Source: Alcaligenes faecalis
GTDB taxonomy: Bacteria; Pseudomonadota; Gammaproteobacteria; Burkholderiales; Burkholderiaceae_B
Assembly (NCBI RefSeq): GCF_009497775.1
Contig: NZ_CP031012.1
Span: forward strand, 3,933,235-3,997,234
Direction: 5' to 3'
Length of the DNA stretch: 64,000 nucleotides
Part shown: piece after piece, positions 47,079 to 55,372 of the stretch
How the letters are laid out: every line of letters starts with the position of its first letter
Position numbering within the stretch: the stretch's first letter is position 1
The notes under the pieces: model-generated
Told to the model about the DNA's origin: nothing
What the model saw: only the letters and a program-made list of their open reading frames with translations
Databases searched by the model: none
Position numbers and translations under genes: made by a program

Positions 47079-47263
47079 GGTATGCGAGCACTTCCTGTCG
47101 GCAACTTCCCCAAGCGGACCGGTCAGGGTCTGGGCTCGGTTCCAGAGCACACTGCCCACAAGGCAATCCACTCCGGACGGAAGGACAACAAGACTGTCTA
47201 CCAGTCAGCTTCTTTTTATCGATTCGGAATTCAGGACATCGGCTCTCACCAATGTCACTGCAT

Positions 47264-47620
47264 TCACACTCCTTTGTGCAACAACACCATGGTGGAAGAC
47301 AACTGCGCCGTCGCGTCGTAATCCTTGAAAATGGCCACGACGTCCAGGCCATACTCTTCCACCAAAACCTGCTTCATCTCTTTTTTGAACGCCTTGATCA
47401 GATACAGATCTGCCAAATCAGCGATATGCGCGTTTTCACGGCTCAGCGTCTGCAGGGCAGGCTGTCGTTTGTGAACGGCCAGCATGCTGATCCTGTCCTC
47501 GAGCACATCAATCTTTAGCGTCACCACACCTGAGGCAAAAATACTGCTGTTAATGCGGTTGTAGTCCCGGGTCAGTGCCTGCTTGAGTTCGCCTATAGAA
47601 GAAAAGCCTGCCATCACCAT
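47264..47620 (-). CDS. DUF2294/MpsC-like protein
   Basis: 118-residue soluble protein resembling the DUF2294 family, which includes MpsC of a Na+-translocating membrane-potential system in firmicutes. Family-like features: LTRDYNRINSS near residue 20 and a central LADLYLIKAFKKEMKQVLVEEYGLDVVAIFKDYD. GGGGG precedes the ATG by 6 nt. No membrane segment. Presence in this operon does not by itself imply ion transport. 33 bp after the OCD-like gene. Confidence 0.65.
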   Translation of the reverse strand: MVMAGFSSIGELKQALTRDYNRINSSIFASGVVTLKIDVLEDRISMLAVHKRQPALQTLSRENAHIADLADLYLIKAFKKEMKQVLVEEYGLDVVAIFKDYDATAQLSSTMVLLHKGV

Positions 47621-47653
47621 TGCCTACCCCCAACATCTTTGAATTATTGTCGT

Positions 47654-48601
47654 TTATCCGTGTTCAGCGACCGTCTCCTGTGCCATCTTGCTTTGCTGAT
47701 AACGGCGATACGCCAGACCAGCAACAGCAATATCTTCAATCGCCACACCCACTGATTTATACACGCAAATCCCCTGTGCGTCGTAGCCTTCTCCACGGTC
47801 CAATTGCAACCAATCGCTTAGTTCGCACAGCTTGTTGTGGATGGCGCAATCAGGTGCAGCCAGAATCAGGTCTCCGGCCTCGGCCAGCGTCTGCTCACCC
47901 CACTCCACCACAATCTTGCCAGCCCGCTCCAGGCAGGCATCATCCAGTTCCCGCGCTGTCGGCAAGCTGGAGCCGACAGCGGCGACAAAGCAACCCGGCT
48001 TCAGGCTGCGTCCATCAAACAAGGGAGTGCGACTGCGACTGGCTGTGACCAGAATATCTGCCTGTGCGGCGATCTCTTCTGCTCGGGCAGCTCGCACAGG
48101 CACGCCGCATTCCAGCTCCAGTTGATGGCAGCGCTTCTCATCGACACTCGGGCTCCAGACCAGCACGCGATGTAAATCAAAGGCCTGGCAAAACTGCACG
48201 GCATGCGCCATCCCCTGAGCTCCCAAACCCAACACGCCCAAGGTTTGAGAGCGGGGATTGGCGCCACGCTGCGCCGCCAGGACCGAGCACGCCGCAGTAC
48301 GCCACTGCGTAATCGCCCCGGCATCCAAAGTGGCGAGCGCCTGACCGCTAAGCGCATCAAACAGCACGATGACAAAATTGAATGCGCCGTGCACGGTCGT
48401 ATAAATCTTGGCGCCAGCCACTTGCTGGCCTGGAATGACCGCGCCCAAGGTCGACAAGCGGGTATCCCCCACCTGCGTGCGCACACGACGCTGCTGAGCC
48501 GCCTGGCCCTGCCCAAACTCGATGAAAGCCTGCTCCAGCACCTCCTGTACCGCAGGCGCATCAAGCAGCTCGTGTAGTTGCTGATCGGTCAAATGCAGCA
48601 T
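47654..48601 (-). CDS. Ornithine cyclodeaminase / mu-crystallin family protein
   Basis: 315 residues, NAD(P)-binding dehydrogenase or cyclodeaminase fold. The Rossmann stretch LGVLGLGAQGMAHAVQF, GAITQWRTAACSVLAA and the C-terminal CVYKSVGVAIEDIAVAGLAYRR are conserved family segments. Members act on ornithine, alanine, imines or lysine-derived rings, so the substrate here is open; a cyclic imine produced upstream in the pathway is plausible. Fifth position in a tight minus-strand operon. Confidence 0.85.
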   Translation of the reverse strand: MLHLTDQQLHELLDAPAVQEVLEQAFIEFGQGQAAQQRRVRTQVGDTRLSTLGAVIPGQQVAGAKIYTTVHGAFNFVIVLFDALSGQALATLDAGAITQWRTAACSVLAAQRGANPRSQTLGVLGLGAQGMAHAVQFCQAFDLHRVLVWSPSVDEKRCHQLELECGVPVRAARAEEIAAQADILVTASRSRTPLFDGRSLKPGCFVAAVGSSLPTARELDDACLERAGKIVVEWGEQTLAEAGDLILAAPDCAIHNKLCELSDWLQLDRGEGYDAQGICVYKSVGVAIEDIAVAGLAYRRYQQSKMAQETVAEHG

Positions 48602-48613
48602 GGGCCGCTCCTC

Positions 48614-48892
48614 TTACCAACTAACCGTAACGTCACCACGAACAAAGGTCTGGCACGCCATGCGAAACCCGTCTGCCAGATCCTGTTCGGACAAATGCTT
48701 GTGTTCCTTGGCCTTGACCTCATCCGTATTGTCCAAGCCCTCGGTAATGCGGCATTTGCATGTCCCGCAGATACCGCCTCCGCACTTGAACGGAATGCCA
48801 CCCCGCTCCCGAATCGATACCCGCAACAAATTGCTGTTTTCAGCGGCGGACACAACCAAATCATTGTTCGATGCAAATGTAATCTGAACCAT
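48614..48892 (-). CDS. [2Fe-2S] ferredoxin (second of two)
   Basis: 92 residues, plant-type. Cluster ligands Cys37-x4-Cys42-x2-Cys45 (CGGGICGTC) and Cys80 (FRMACQT). Lies 12 bp before the OCD-like gene and 11 bp after the unassigned 114-residue gene. An electron carrier for the oxygenase of the same regulon is the natural reading. Confidence 0.9.
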   Translation of the reverse strand: MVQITFASNNDLVVSAAENSNLLRVSIRERGGIPFKCGGGICGTCKCRITEGLDNTDEVKAKEHKHLSEQDLADGFRMACQTFVRGDVTVSW

Positions 48893-48903
48893 ATTCTGCT
48901 ACC

Positions 48904-49248
48904 TCAGGATTGCTGCTGTACCGGGGCCTGGGCCCCAGCCTTGTGACCGACGACCTCACACTGACGCAACTCGGCCTGTATGCTGCCAAACTGTGTCAAT
49001 CCGGCCAGCTCTTCATAAGCCTGCTCGGCTGTCGCAAACTTTTCCATTTGCCGGGTAGGAATGTCATTGATCGTGCCGTTTGGCGTCTCTTCCACAATGC
49101 GAACGCGCGACCCTTCCTGAATGCGTGCAATGGCAAACACCGCTTTGAAACGTCCCTGAAAATGGTATTCATACGCTGCCACCATTTCCACGCCCACTCC
49201 CGGCTCCGTGCGGTATTCTCCCGGCTTGCTCGTCAGCACCACATACAT
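48904..49248 (-). CDS. Unassigned 114-residue protein between two ferredoxin genes
   Basis: I do not recognise this family. The ATG at 49248 is chosen because AGGAGG lies 7 nt upstream; a GTG one codon earlier is possible. The reading start overlaps the ferredoxin stop (TGATG). Seen: MYVVLTSKPGEYRTE start, one Trp-free soluble domain, acidic and basic residues mixed, a hydrophobic FKAVFAIARI strand, a single Cys, and a disordered Gln-rich end. No membrane helix or signal peptide. Position suggests an oxygenase accessory or coupling protein. Confidence 0.75.
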   Translation of the reverse strand: MYVVLTSKPGEYRTEPGVGVEMVAAYEYHFQGRFKAVFAIARIQEGSRVRIVEETPNGTINDIPTRQMEKFATAEQAYEELAGLTQFGSIQAELRQCEVVGHKAGAQAPVQQQS

Positions 49249-49556
49249 CACTGCACCTCCTGTGTTTCTGCCTGCTCCAGAACGATGTCCTGGTTAATCC
49301 ACAGCTGGCACGCCAGCCGCCAGCCCTGATCCAGTCGCTCGCCCAACTGCTTTTTCTCTTTCCAGTTGGCGGCAGGCAGATGCTCGGCCCCCTCCAGCAC
49401 ACGACACGCACATTTGGCGCACTTGCCCATGCCGCAACCGTAGGTCAAATGAGGAAAGGGGAATTGCTTGATGCCCGCCCTGACCACCAAATTCGTGTTC
49501 TCCTGCACTTCGCCCACATGAGTCTGGCCGTTTTTATGAAAAGTAATGGTTGGCAT
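49248..49556 (-). CDS. [2Fe-2S] ferredoxin (first of two)
   Basis: 102 residues from ATG 49556 (MPTITFHKNG), with AGGAGG 4 nt upstream; the frame extends upstream but without a site. Ligands Cys41-x4-Cys46-x2-Cys49 (CGMGKCAKC) and Cys83 (LACQ). First gene of the minus-strand operon running to 44860. A GntR-type GGTATAC element lies at 49625-49634, about 70 bp upstream. Confidence 0.9.
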   Translation of the reverse strand: MPTITFHKNGQTHVGEVQENTNLVVRAGIKQFPFPHLTYGCGMGKCAKCACRVLEGAEHLPAANWKEKKQLGERLDQGWRLACQLWINQDIVLEQAETQEVQ

Positions 49557-49620
49557 AAGACCTCCTGCTTGCTGCCAATGATGCGACCGGATTGCGAGCC
49601 CTGACCGCCTGAAAAAACCA

Positions 49621-49634
49621 AGAACGGTATACCA
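49621..49634. promoter_or_regulatory. GGTATAC operator, ferredoxin-operon copy
   Basis: AACGGTATACCAAG-type element with GTATAC at 49627-49632. On the minus strand a TTGACT starts just before it. One of five intergenic copies that flank the units of the 44.8-58.6 kb regulon. Confidence 0.7.
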
Positions 49635-49697
49635 AGTCAAAAAATGCGCTTTCCCCGCAACAGATTTCCTTGGTTTTAGACACAGTTTTCCGTCAAT

Positions 49698-49726
49698 TTG
49701 AGTAGAAACCCCTATTGCGGTATACT
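49698..49726 (+). promoter_or_regulatory. Plus-strand promoter overlapped by a GGTATAC element
   Basis: TTGAGT (49698-49703), 17-bp spacer, TATACT (49721-49726). The -10 is part of GCGGTATACTTAA (GTATAC at 49720-49725), so the regulator would block RNA polymerase directly. It drives the short frame at 49758. Confidence 0.75.
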
Positions 49727-49757
49727 TAATTCAATTCAAACCCTAAACGAGATTGCC

Positions 49758-49949
49758 ATGAAAACCCCCGTCGAACTTCGCTATTTGCAGCGTCCTGTCG
49801 GCGAGCAGTTGCTGCCTCATTTGGCTCAGCGCAAGCATCTGCGCCGTCGTATTCCACTCATCAATCTGCCCTCGCTCACTGAGCTGTTTGGCAGCCGAAA
49901 AAAGTGCGACCCTGAAGCGGCCCAGGATCAGCTCCCGCACAGTGCCTAG
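49758..49949 (+). CDS. Small hypothetical protein
   Basis: 63-residue frame MKTPVELRYLQRPVGEQ to DQLPHSA, basic in the middle (RKHLRRR). No family recognised, and the ribosome site is weak (ACGAGA). Support comes from a good promoter 31 bp upstream with an overlapping GGTATAC element. Its stop overlaps the convergent reductase stop by 4 bp. It could be a small protein of the regulon or a non-coding transcript. Confidence 0.4.
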   Translation: MKTPVELRYLQRPVGEQLLPHLAQRKHLRRRIPLINLPSLTELFGSRKKCDPEAAQDQLPHSA

Positions 49950-50980
49950 GCAAGAGAAGGCTCTGCCGAGCTGGTATCGGACTGAAAGTTGAAGGCATCG
50001 GCATACATGAACTGCTCATTGGCGCCATGCTCCTTGAACAGACCACGGGCCTGCTCAATCATCACGGGCGAGCCGCACAAGTAAATGGCATGCTCTGACA
50101 GGTCAGGTTCATCTCGACACACCTGTTGCTGCACATAGCCGCGCGCGCCTTGCCAACTCTCGTCAGCATGAGAGAGCACAGGGACGAAACGGAACTCGCA
50201 CAAGCGGTCCGCCCAAGATTCGATTTCCTGGGCCAGATACAAATCCTCGGGTCGGTTCATCCCCCAATACAGGCTGACAGGCGGGCAATCGTCCTTGTCC
50301 AGCAAGGACTCCAGAATCGCCTTGATCGGTGCAATGCCCGTACCAGTGGCCACCATGACCATGGGCCTCCAGTCTCGCTCGCGCCAATAGAACACGCCCA
50401 AGGGCAGCTCCAGCAGCAGCTCGTCTCCGGCTTTCAGCGTCGGCAGACATGCCTGGGTGAAACGGCCGCCTTCCACTTCCCGCACATGCAGTTCAATACG
50501 ACCCTGTGCGGCATCGGCATTGGCCATGGAAAAACTGCGTGCACGCCCGTCCTCGAACAGGATGTTCAGATACTGACCAGGACGAAACTGCACTGGCACG
50601 TCCTGGGGCAACTGCAAGGTCAAGCGCCAGATGCCCTGACACGCCCGCTCCACGCTATGAACCTGTGTCCTGACTTGCTGCGCTTCAGGCAACTCGTCAC
50701 GATGAGCGGCCAGACTGATTTCAATATCGGCATCCAGTCGAGCCTGGCAGGCGGCGGCATGGCCCTGCTCGTGTTCTTCATCAGCAATGCTCATGGGCAG
50801 GCAGTCATCCTCATAACAAACCTTCCCGCGAGTGACCTGAATACGGCAGGTACCGCAACCGCCAAACTCACAGTCGCTATAAATGCGCACGCCTTGGCGC
50901 TGGGCGGCCTGCAAGATGGTCTCTTGCGGTTCTACCCAGAACTGCTCGCCGGTTTCCTTGATGTCGACACGATGGGCCAT
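49946..50980 (-). CDS. [2Fe-2S] ferredoxin-NAD(P)H flavin reductase (phenol hydroxylase reductase type)
   Basis: 344 residues from ATG 50980 (MAHRVDIKET), AGGAGG 7 nt upstream. N-terminal ferredoxin domain: Cys37-x4-Cys42-x2-Cys45 (CEFGGCGTC), then an FAD domain (RARSFSMANA) and NAD domain (VMVATGTGIAPIKAILESLL; AIYLCGSPVMI). It would feed NAD(P)H electrons to the regulon's ferredoxins or straight to the diiron oxygenase. 20 bp after the GlcG-like gene. Confidence 0.92.
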   Translation of the reverse strand: MAHRVDIKETGEQFWVEPQETILQAAQRQGVRIYSDCEFGGCGTCRIQVTRGKVCYEDDCLPMSIADEEHEQGHAAACQARLDADIEISLAAHRDELPEAQQVRTQVHSVERACQGIWRLTLQLPQDVPVQFRPGQYLNILFEDGRARSFSMANADAAQGRIELHVREVEGGRFTQACLPTLKAGDELLLELPLGVFYWRERDWRPMVMVATGTGIAPIKAILESLLDKDDCPPVSLYWGMNRPEDLYLAQEIESWADRLCEFRFVPVLSHADESWQGARGYVQQQVCRDEPDLSEHAIYLCGSPVMIEQARGLFKEHGANEQFMYADAFNFQSDTSSAEPSLA

Positions 50981-51000
50981 GACCCGTCCTCCTGATGCCA

Positions 51001-51480
51001 CTATTTCTTGATGTCCGCCTGAACCAGCACGTCCAGACCCTCTGCCTTCAAGGCCTCGGCCAAGGCCTGCAAGCCGGCCACACCGGCTGCCGTGTCCTGC
51101 TCGCCGTTACCGCCACTCAGGCCTATACCACCAATGACCTCGCCATTGACCACAATGGGATAGCCGCCCACAAAGGCCGCAAAACGTCCTTCAAAGCTCA
51201 ACTGAATCCCGAAGGCCTCATTACCCGGCAAGGCGGGACCATTGGGCGGCGTGGTGAACAAATGGGTGGAGCGCTTGTGGCCGGCAGCGGTAAACGCCTT
51301 GTTCCAGGCAATCTGGGCGCCGGTAATACGAGCCCCGTCCATGCGCTCCATGACGATGGGATAACCCCCTTCGTCAACCACACAAACGGTCTCCAGCACG
51401 CCAATCTCTTTGGATTTGGCAATCGCCGCGTCCACCATCAAGCGCGCTTCGCGCTGTTCGAGACGTAGGATTTTTTTCAT
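51001..51480 (-). CDS. GlcG/HbpS family protein (DUF336)
   Basis: 159 residues. Family signature includes ETVCVVDEGGYPIVMERMDGARI, KAFTAAGHKRST and GGYPIVVNGEVIGGIGLSGGNGEQD. HbpS binds heme in Streptomyces; many GlcG relatives sit in catabolic operons with unknown roles, and some are reported as cofactor or isomerase-like helpers. Third gene after the oxygenase and aldehyde dehydrogenase genes. Confidence 0.88.
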   Translation of the reverse strand: MKKILRLEQREARLMVDAAIAKSKEIGVLETVCVVDEGGYPIVMERMDGARITGAQIAWNKAFTAAGHKRSTHLFTTPPNGPALPGNEAFGIQLSFEGRFAAFVGGYPIVVNGEVIGGIGLSGGNGEQDTAAGVAGLQALAEALKAEGLDVLVQADIKK

Positions 51481-51511
51481 AAGTCTTCTCAGTATTTCGG
51501 GTTAATAAAAT

Positions 51512-52972
51512 TCAGATACCGCGATACACGGTCTTGATCTGGGTATAGAACTCCAGGCCCGCCCGACCCGACTCACGGAAGGTGGAGGTGCTGGACTGTT
51601 TCAGTCCACCAAAAGGAGCATTGATCAAGTTGCCGGTTGTCGTGCGATTGATCTTGACCGTCCCGGCCTCAATGTCATTGGCAAAGCGATGCGCATATTC
51701 AGCACTGCGCGTCACAATGGCGGCAGACAAGCCGTATTCGGTGTCATTGGCCATGGCCAGTGCCTGCTCGTAGGAATCGATTTCCAGCAAGACAATCACC
51801 GGGCCAAAAATCTCTTCGCGGGCAATACGCATCTGCTGGGTCACGTCCGTAAACAAAGCCGGGCGCATGAACAGGCCGCGTGCGTAGTCACCGTCAGTCA
51901 AGCGTTCACCGCCCAGTAAATGGGTGGCTTCCTGCTTGCCGATGGCCACATATTCCAGAATGCTTTCCAGTTGGCTTTCGGTGGCGATCGGGCCCAGATC
52001 GGGGTTGCCATTCAAACCATTACCCACGGTCAAAGCGCTGACTTTCTCTACCAGGCGCCGTGTGAATTCTTCTTTGACCTGACGATGCACCAGCACACGG
52101 CTGGTTCCCGTGCAGGCCTGACCGCTCAAGGAAAATCCGCCTTGAACCACCAGTTTGACGGCCAGATCCAGGTCGGCGTCTTCCATGACAATCAAGGGGT
52201 TTTTTCCGCCCAGCTCCATTTGGGTCCGAGTGCTCATGCGTGCCTGACGACAAATGTTTTCACCCGCCTGGGTCGAGCCAGTAAACGAAATGGCGCGTAT
52301 CTGAGGGGATTGCACCAGCGTGGCCCCCACTTCACTGGCCCTGCCATGCACCAGGTTCAGCACACCCGCCGGGACCCCTGCTTGTGCAAAGGCTTCGCAC
52401 AGGTAGTAGCCGGTCAAGGGCGTGTCAGACGACGGCTTGAAAACAACGGTATTGCCGGTGATCAAGGCGGGGGCAATTTTGCGTGCCGGGATGGAGATGG
52501 GGAAATTCCAGGGCGCAATCACGGATACCACACCCAAAGGTTCACGCTGGGTATAGACCAGTTGCTGTGCATCGTCCTGAGGGAATGTTTCGCCGGTATA
52601 GGTCTGGCCTTCAACCGCATAAAAACGCAGGGTCTGGGCCGAGCGCCCAACTTCCATCTTGCTTTGCGCCAGCGTTTTGCCCTCTTCCCGCGTCAGACCC
52701 TGAGCGATACGGTCCACATTGGCATCAAGCCAGGCTGCTGCTGCATTCAGCACACGGGCCCGAGTAGAGATAGGCGTTGCTCGCCATCCCGCAAAGGCGG
52801 CCTGAGCAGCAGCAACGGCGGCCTGCGCGTCCTCAGCCGTGGACAGAGGGAAAGCTCCCACCACATCGTCCCGATCGGCCGGATTCAGATTAGGCGTCGT
52901 GCGCCCGCTCTGGCTGGGCAGCCACTGCCCATCAATGTAATTGTCGAAAACGACGTCCTTGAGATTGTCCAC
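51512..52972 (-). CDS. NAD(P)-dependent aldehyde dehydrogenase
   Basis: 486 residues, full length. Active-site segments: VIAPWNFPISIPARK, SFTGSTQAGENI, MELGGKNPLIV (general base Glu) and GQACTGTSR (catalytic Cys). Belongs to the broad ALDH superfamily; the substrate may be a semialdehyde formed after the oxygenase step. 60 bp after the diiron oxygenase gene and 31 bp before the GlcG-like gene. Confidence 0.93.
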   Translation of the reverse strand: MDNLKDVVFDNYIDGQWLPSQSGRTTPNLNPADRDDVVGAFPLSTAEDAQAAVAAAQAAFAGWRATPISTRARVLNAAAAWLDANVDRIAQGLTREEGKTLAQSKMEVGRSAQTLRFYAVEGQTYTGETFPQDDAQQLVYTQREPLGVVSVIAPWNFPISIPARKIAPALITGNTVVFKPSSDTPLTGYYLCEAFAQAGVPAGVLNLVHGRASEVGATLVQSPQIRAISFTGSTQAGENICRQARMSTRTQMELGGKNPLIVMEDADLDLAVKLVVQGGFSLSGQACTGTSRVLVHRQVKEEFTRRLVEKVSALTVGNGLNGNPDLGPIATESQLESILEYVAIGKQEATHLLGGERLTDGDYARGLFMRPALFTDVTQQMRIAREEIFGPVIVLLEIDSYEQALAMANDTEYGLSAAIVTRSAEYAHRFANDIEAGTVKINRTTTGNLINAPFGGLKQSSTSTFRESGRAGLEFYTQIKTVYRGI

Positions 52973-53032
52973 CGCTGTACTTCCTTGTTTCTAGGTCGGC
53001 GGGCAGCCCATCTGCCCGCTCGGCTTTCTGGC

Positions 53033-53767
53033 TCAGGCTGCTTCCAGCTGCAGTTCTTGCAGACTGATCTCGTCTTTGACGTAATCGTTGTACAGGGAGG
53101 TGGTATACAGTAGACGCATCTCGGCACCAATTTCGCAGATACGCAAGCAACGCTGCTGCAGTTCCACAGTGTTCGCATGCTCAAGCACGATCTGGTAGCC
53201 ACGCTCGCCGTGGATTTCGTCCGACACAATGTGCAGGTCGAAAAACTCCACTTCTTCGTCCGTGAAGCCGTATTTTTCGCGCAAGGTTGGGGTCTGCTTG
53301 CGGTAGATCGAGGGCACTTGGGACTCCAGGCCAACCACCAGCCCCGCCACCGCAACAACCGGATCTTCGCGCATGGCAATGGCGTAACACCAGGCCTGCA
53401 AGGCTCGGGTGGTGGCATTCATGTTGTCGGGGTCTTCAATACGTGCCCGTGTCGTGCCGCAAGCTTCGCCAAAGCGGATCAGCAGATCTGTGTGTCGGTC
53501 ACCGCCAATTTCCTCTTCGTACATATTGGCCAGCAAAAAGTCTTTGGCTTCCACGTACTCGGCGGGAGTGCGGGCATACAGATAACCCAGGTAATCGGCA
53601 AAAGGGCCGACATAGTGATAGTGGTTTTCAGCCCAGCGAGCCAGATGCTCACGGCTTAACTTGCCGCTGGCCCAGGCAATACTGAAAGGGGAAGTATTGG
53701 CACTTTTCCCTTTAATGGCGGTTTCCAGTGCGGTGCGAAATTCATCGCGATTCAGCAGTTTTTCCAT
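53033..53767 (-). CDS. Heme-oxygenase-like diiron oxygenase (HDO/TenA-fold)
   Basis: 244 residues, all-alpha TenA/PqqC-like fold. The six HDO metal ligands are present: Glu85-x6-His92 (EEIGGDRH), Glu148 (GLESQ), and His179-x3-Asp183-x2-His186 (HIVSDEIH). As I recall, the same spacing defines Chlamydia CADD and its relatives SznF, BesC and UndA. A true TenA or PqqC would lack this set. Likely carries out an O2-dependent cleavage or N-oxidation. First gene of the unit, behind a GGTATAC element. Confidence 0.85.
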   Translation of the reverse strand: MEKLLNRDEFRTALETAIKGKSANTSPFSIAWASGKLSREHLARWAENHYHYVGPFADYLGYLYARTPAEYVEAKDFLLANMYEEEIGGDRHTDLLIRFGEACGTTRARIEDPDNMNATTRALQAWCYAIAMREDPVVAVAGLVVGLESQVPSIYRKQTPTLREKYGFTDEEVEFFDLHIVSDEIHGERGYQIVLEHANTVELQQRCLRICEIGAEMRLLYTTSLYNDYVKDEISLQELQLEAA

Positions 53768-53840
53768 GACTGTTTCCTTGTTGAAAGACGTCGCCTTGAT
53801 AGCAGCCGACGAAAGATGAGGTTTGGACTATTTAAGTATA

Positions 53841-53852
53841 TTGTATACCGTC
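53841..53852. promoter_or_regulatory. GGTATAC operator, diiron oxygenase copy
   Basis: Minus strand AGACGGTATACAATA with GTATAC at 53843-53848, followed by TATACT, a probable -10, a few bases downstream. It is 76 bp upstream of the oxygenase ATG. Confidence 0.7.
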
Positions 53853-53890
53853 TACTATTTTAGAAAGTAGGGAATAACCCTGCCCGTTTA

Positions 53891-55372
53891 TCAGGCCAGC
53901 GCCACGCAACCATCCTTACGAGGGTCAGAAACAGCCTGCAAACGGCCGTCTGCCAAACGCTCAACCGCCTGAGCCCCGCCAAAGTCGCTGCGGCCAGCCA
54001 GTTCGCCTACGCCTTTATCAGGCGGCACATACCCGTGCTCACGCAGAAAGGCCGTACGGTTCGCATCAAAACCATCCTCCAGGGCCAGACGCCCGGCCCC
54101 CTCCAGACGCCAGCGCGGTTCAAACATCGCTTTATCCAAAGGCCAGCCATCGCGCAAAACACGGGTCCATATCTGTATCTGGCCTTGGGGTTGCATCAAG
54201 CCGCCCACCACACCCAGTCCCATATGGAACTGGCCGGACTTCAAGGCCAAAGACGGGACCACCGTGTGATAGGGCCGTTTGCCCGGCCCAGGGCCATTCA
54301 CATGCCCTGGCTCGGAGAAACCGAATCCCCGGTTTTGCAGCACAAACCCACAGCCGGGCACGGCATAGCCTGACCCAAACCGTTTGAAGATGCTGGACAT
54401 GAACGTAACGGCCAGCCCGTCCGCATCGACCACAACGGTGCAGACCGTATTCCCGGCCGGATCACACACGACTCGTGAAGCCTGAGCCATTGCGGCTTCC
54501 GTCGCCTTGACCAGCGCCAGCTCCGCCGCATCCTGGTCAACGGGGTGTTTCCAGGCGCGTTGCACGGCCTCCAGAACCGCCACCCCATGCGTGTTGGGAG
54601 GACATTCATAAAGGCTGAACTCACCCAGCGATGCGCTGACAGGTTCACAGAAGAACCCTTTATGACGGCGAAAGTCCTCAGCCCTCAACAATCCCTGCAC
54701 CTGTTCCATTGCCTGTTCAGCGTGCTGCGCGGGGCGACCCAGATAAAAGGCATCTGGCCCTTGCGCGGCTATCTCCTCCAAGACAGCCGCCAGCTCCGGA
54801 TTCCGGTACTGCTCCCCTGCTTTGGGCGGCTTGCCCGCACTATAAAGGGCGGCACACACGGGATCGCGATGCAGCACAAAATCGAAGATTTGCCATTCAC
54901 GCGCCGCCACCGGCGCTACCGCAAAACCTTCCCGCGCTGCCTGAATGGCAGGCTGCAACAAGCGCGCCCAATCCAGGCGGCCGTAGCGCTGGTGCATATC
55001 CCACCACCCTCGCACCAGACCGGGCGTGGTAATGGACAACACATGACGCTCCGGAATCCGTCCCTCAGGCAAAGCCTGAACATGCTCAGCCTTCAACAGC
55101 AGGGGTGCCGCGCCGCTGCCGTTGTAAGCCACTGGCATACTGTCGGGCGGTGCAATCATGGCCAGCAGATCGCCACCAATGCCTGTCGCCATAGGCTCAA
55201 CGACACCCATGACGGCATCGGCAGCAATAGCCGCATCCACTGCACTACCCTTGAGTTCCAGCATGGCCTGCGCGGCCCTCACCGCCAAGGGGTGCCCGGC
55301 AGCAACGGCCCAATGAGTCCCCAAACCCTGTTTTTCACCTGCGCTATAGGCTGTCGTACCCATATCGCTCAT
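53891..55372 (-). CDS. Gamma-glutamyltransferase family protein
   Basis: 493 residues from ATG 55372 (MSDMGTTAYS), which overlaps the permease stop by 4 bp. N-terminal nucleophile hydrolase: AVAAGHPLAVRAAQAML, GGNAVDAAIA-like GSAVDAAIAADAVMG, GIGGDLL. The putative autocleavage Thr is in GNTVCTVVVDADG, aligned with the family Thr before xxVVD. No signal peptide, unlike periplasmic GGT, so it may be a cytoplasmic amidohydrolase such as the oxamate-hydrolase group. Coupled to the permease gene. Confidence 0.87.
   Translation of the reverse strand: MSDMGTTAYSAGEKQGLGTHWAVAAGHPLAVRAAQAMLELKGSAVDAAIAADAVMGVVEPMATGIGGDLLAMIAPPDSMPVAYNGSGAAPLLLKAEHVQALPEGRIPERHVLSITTPGLVRGWWDMHQRYGRLDWARLLQPAIQAAREGFAVAPVAAREWQIFDFVLHRDPVCAALYSAGKPPKAGEQYRNPELAAVLEEIAAQGPDAFYLGRPAQHAEQAMEQVQGLLRAEDFRRHKGFFCEPVSASLGEFSLYECPPNTHGVAVLEAVQRAWKHPVDQDAAELALVKATEAAMAQASRVVCDPAGNTVCTVVVDADGLAVTFMSSIFKRFGSGYAVPGCGFVLQNRGFGFSEPGHVNGPGPGKRPYHTVVPSLALKSGQFHMGLGVVGGLMQPQGQIQIWTRVLRDGWPLDKAMFEPRWRLEGAGRLALEDGFDANRTAFLREHGYVPPDKGVGELAGRSDFGGAQAVERLADGRLQAVSDPRKDGCVALA

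Noticed and set aside
51920..53113. 397-codon plus-strand frame opposite the aldehyde dehydrogenase
   Set aside because: Antisense shadow; the dehydrogenase motifs on the minus strand are complete.
53033..53767. Thiaminase (TenA) or PqqC annotation
   Set aside because: The protein carries the full six-residue diiron ligand pattern, and no thiamine or PQQ genes are nearby.
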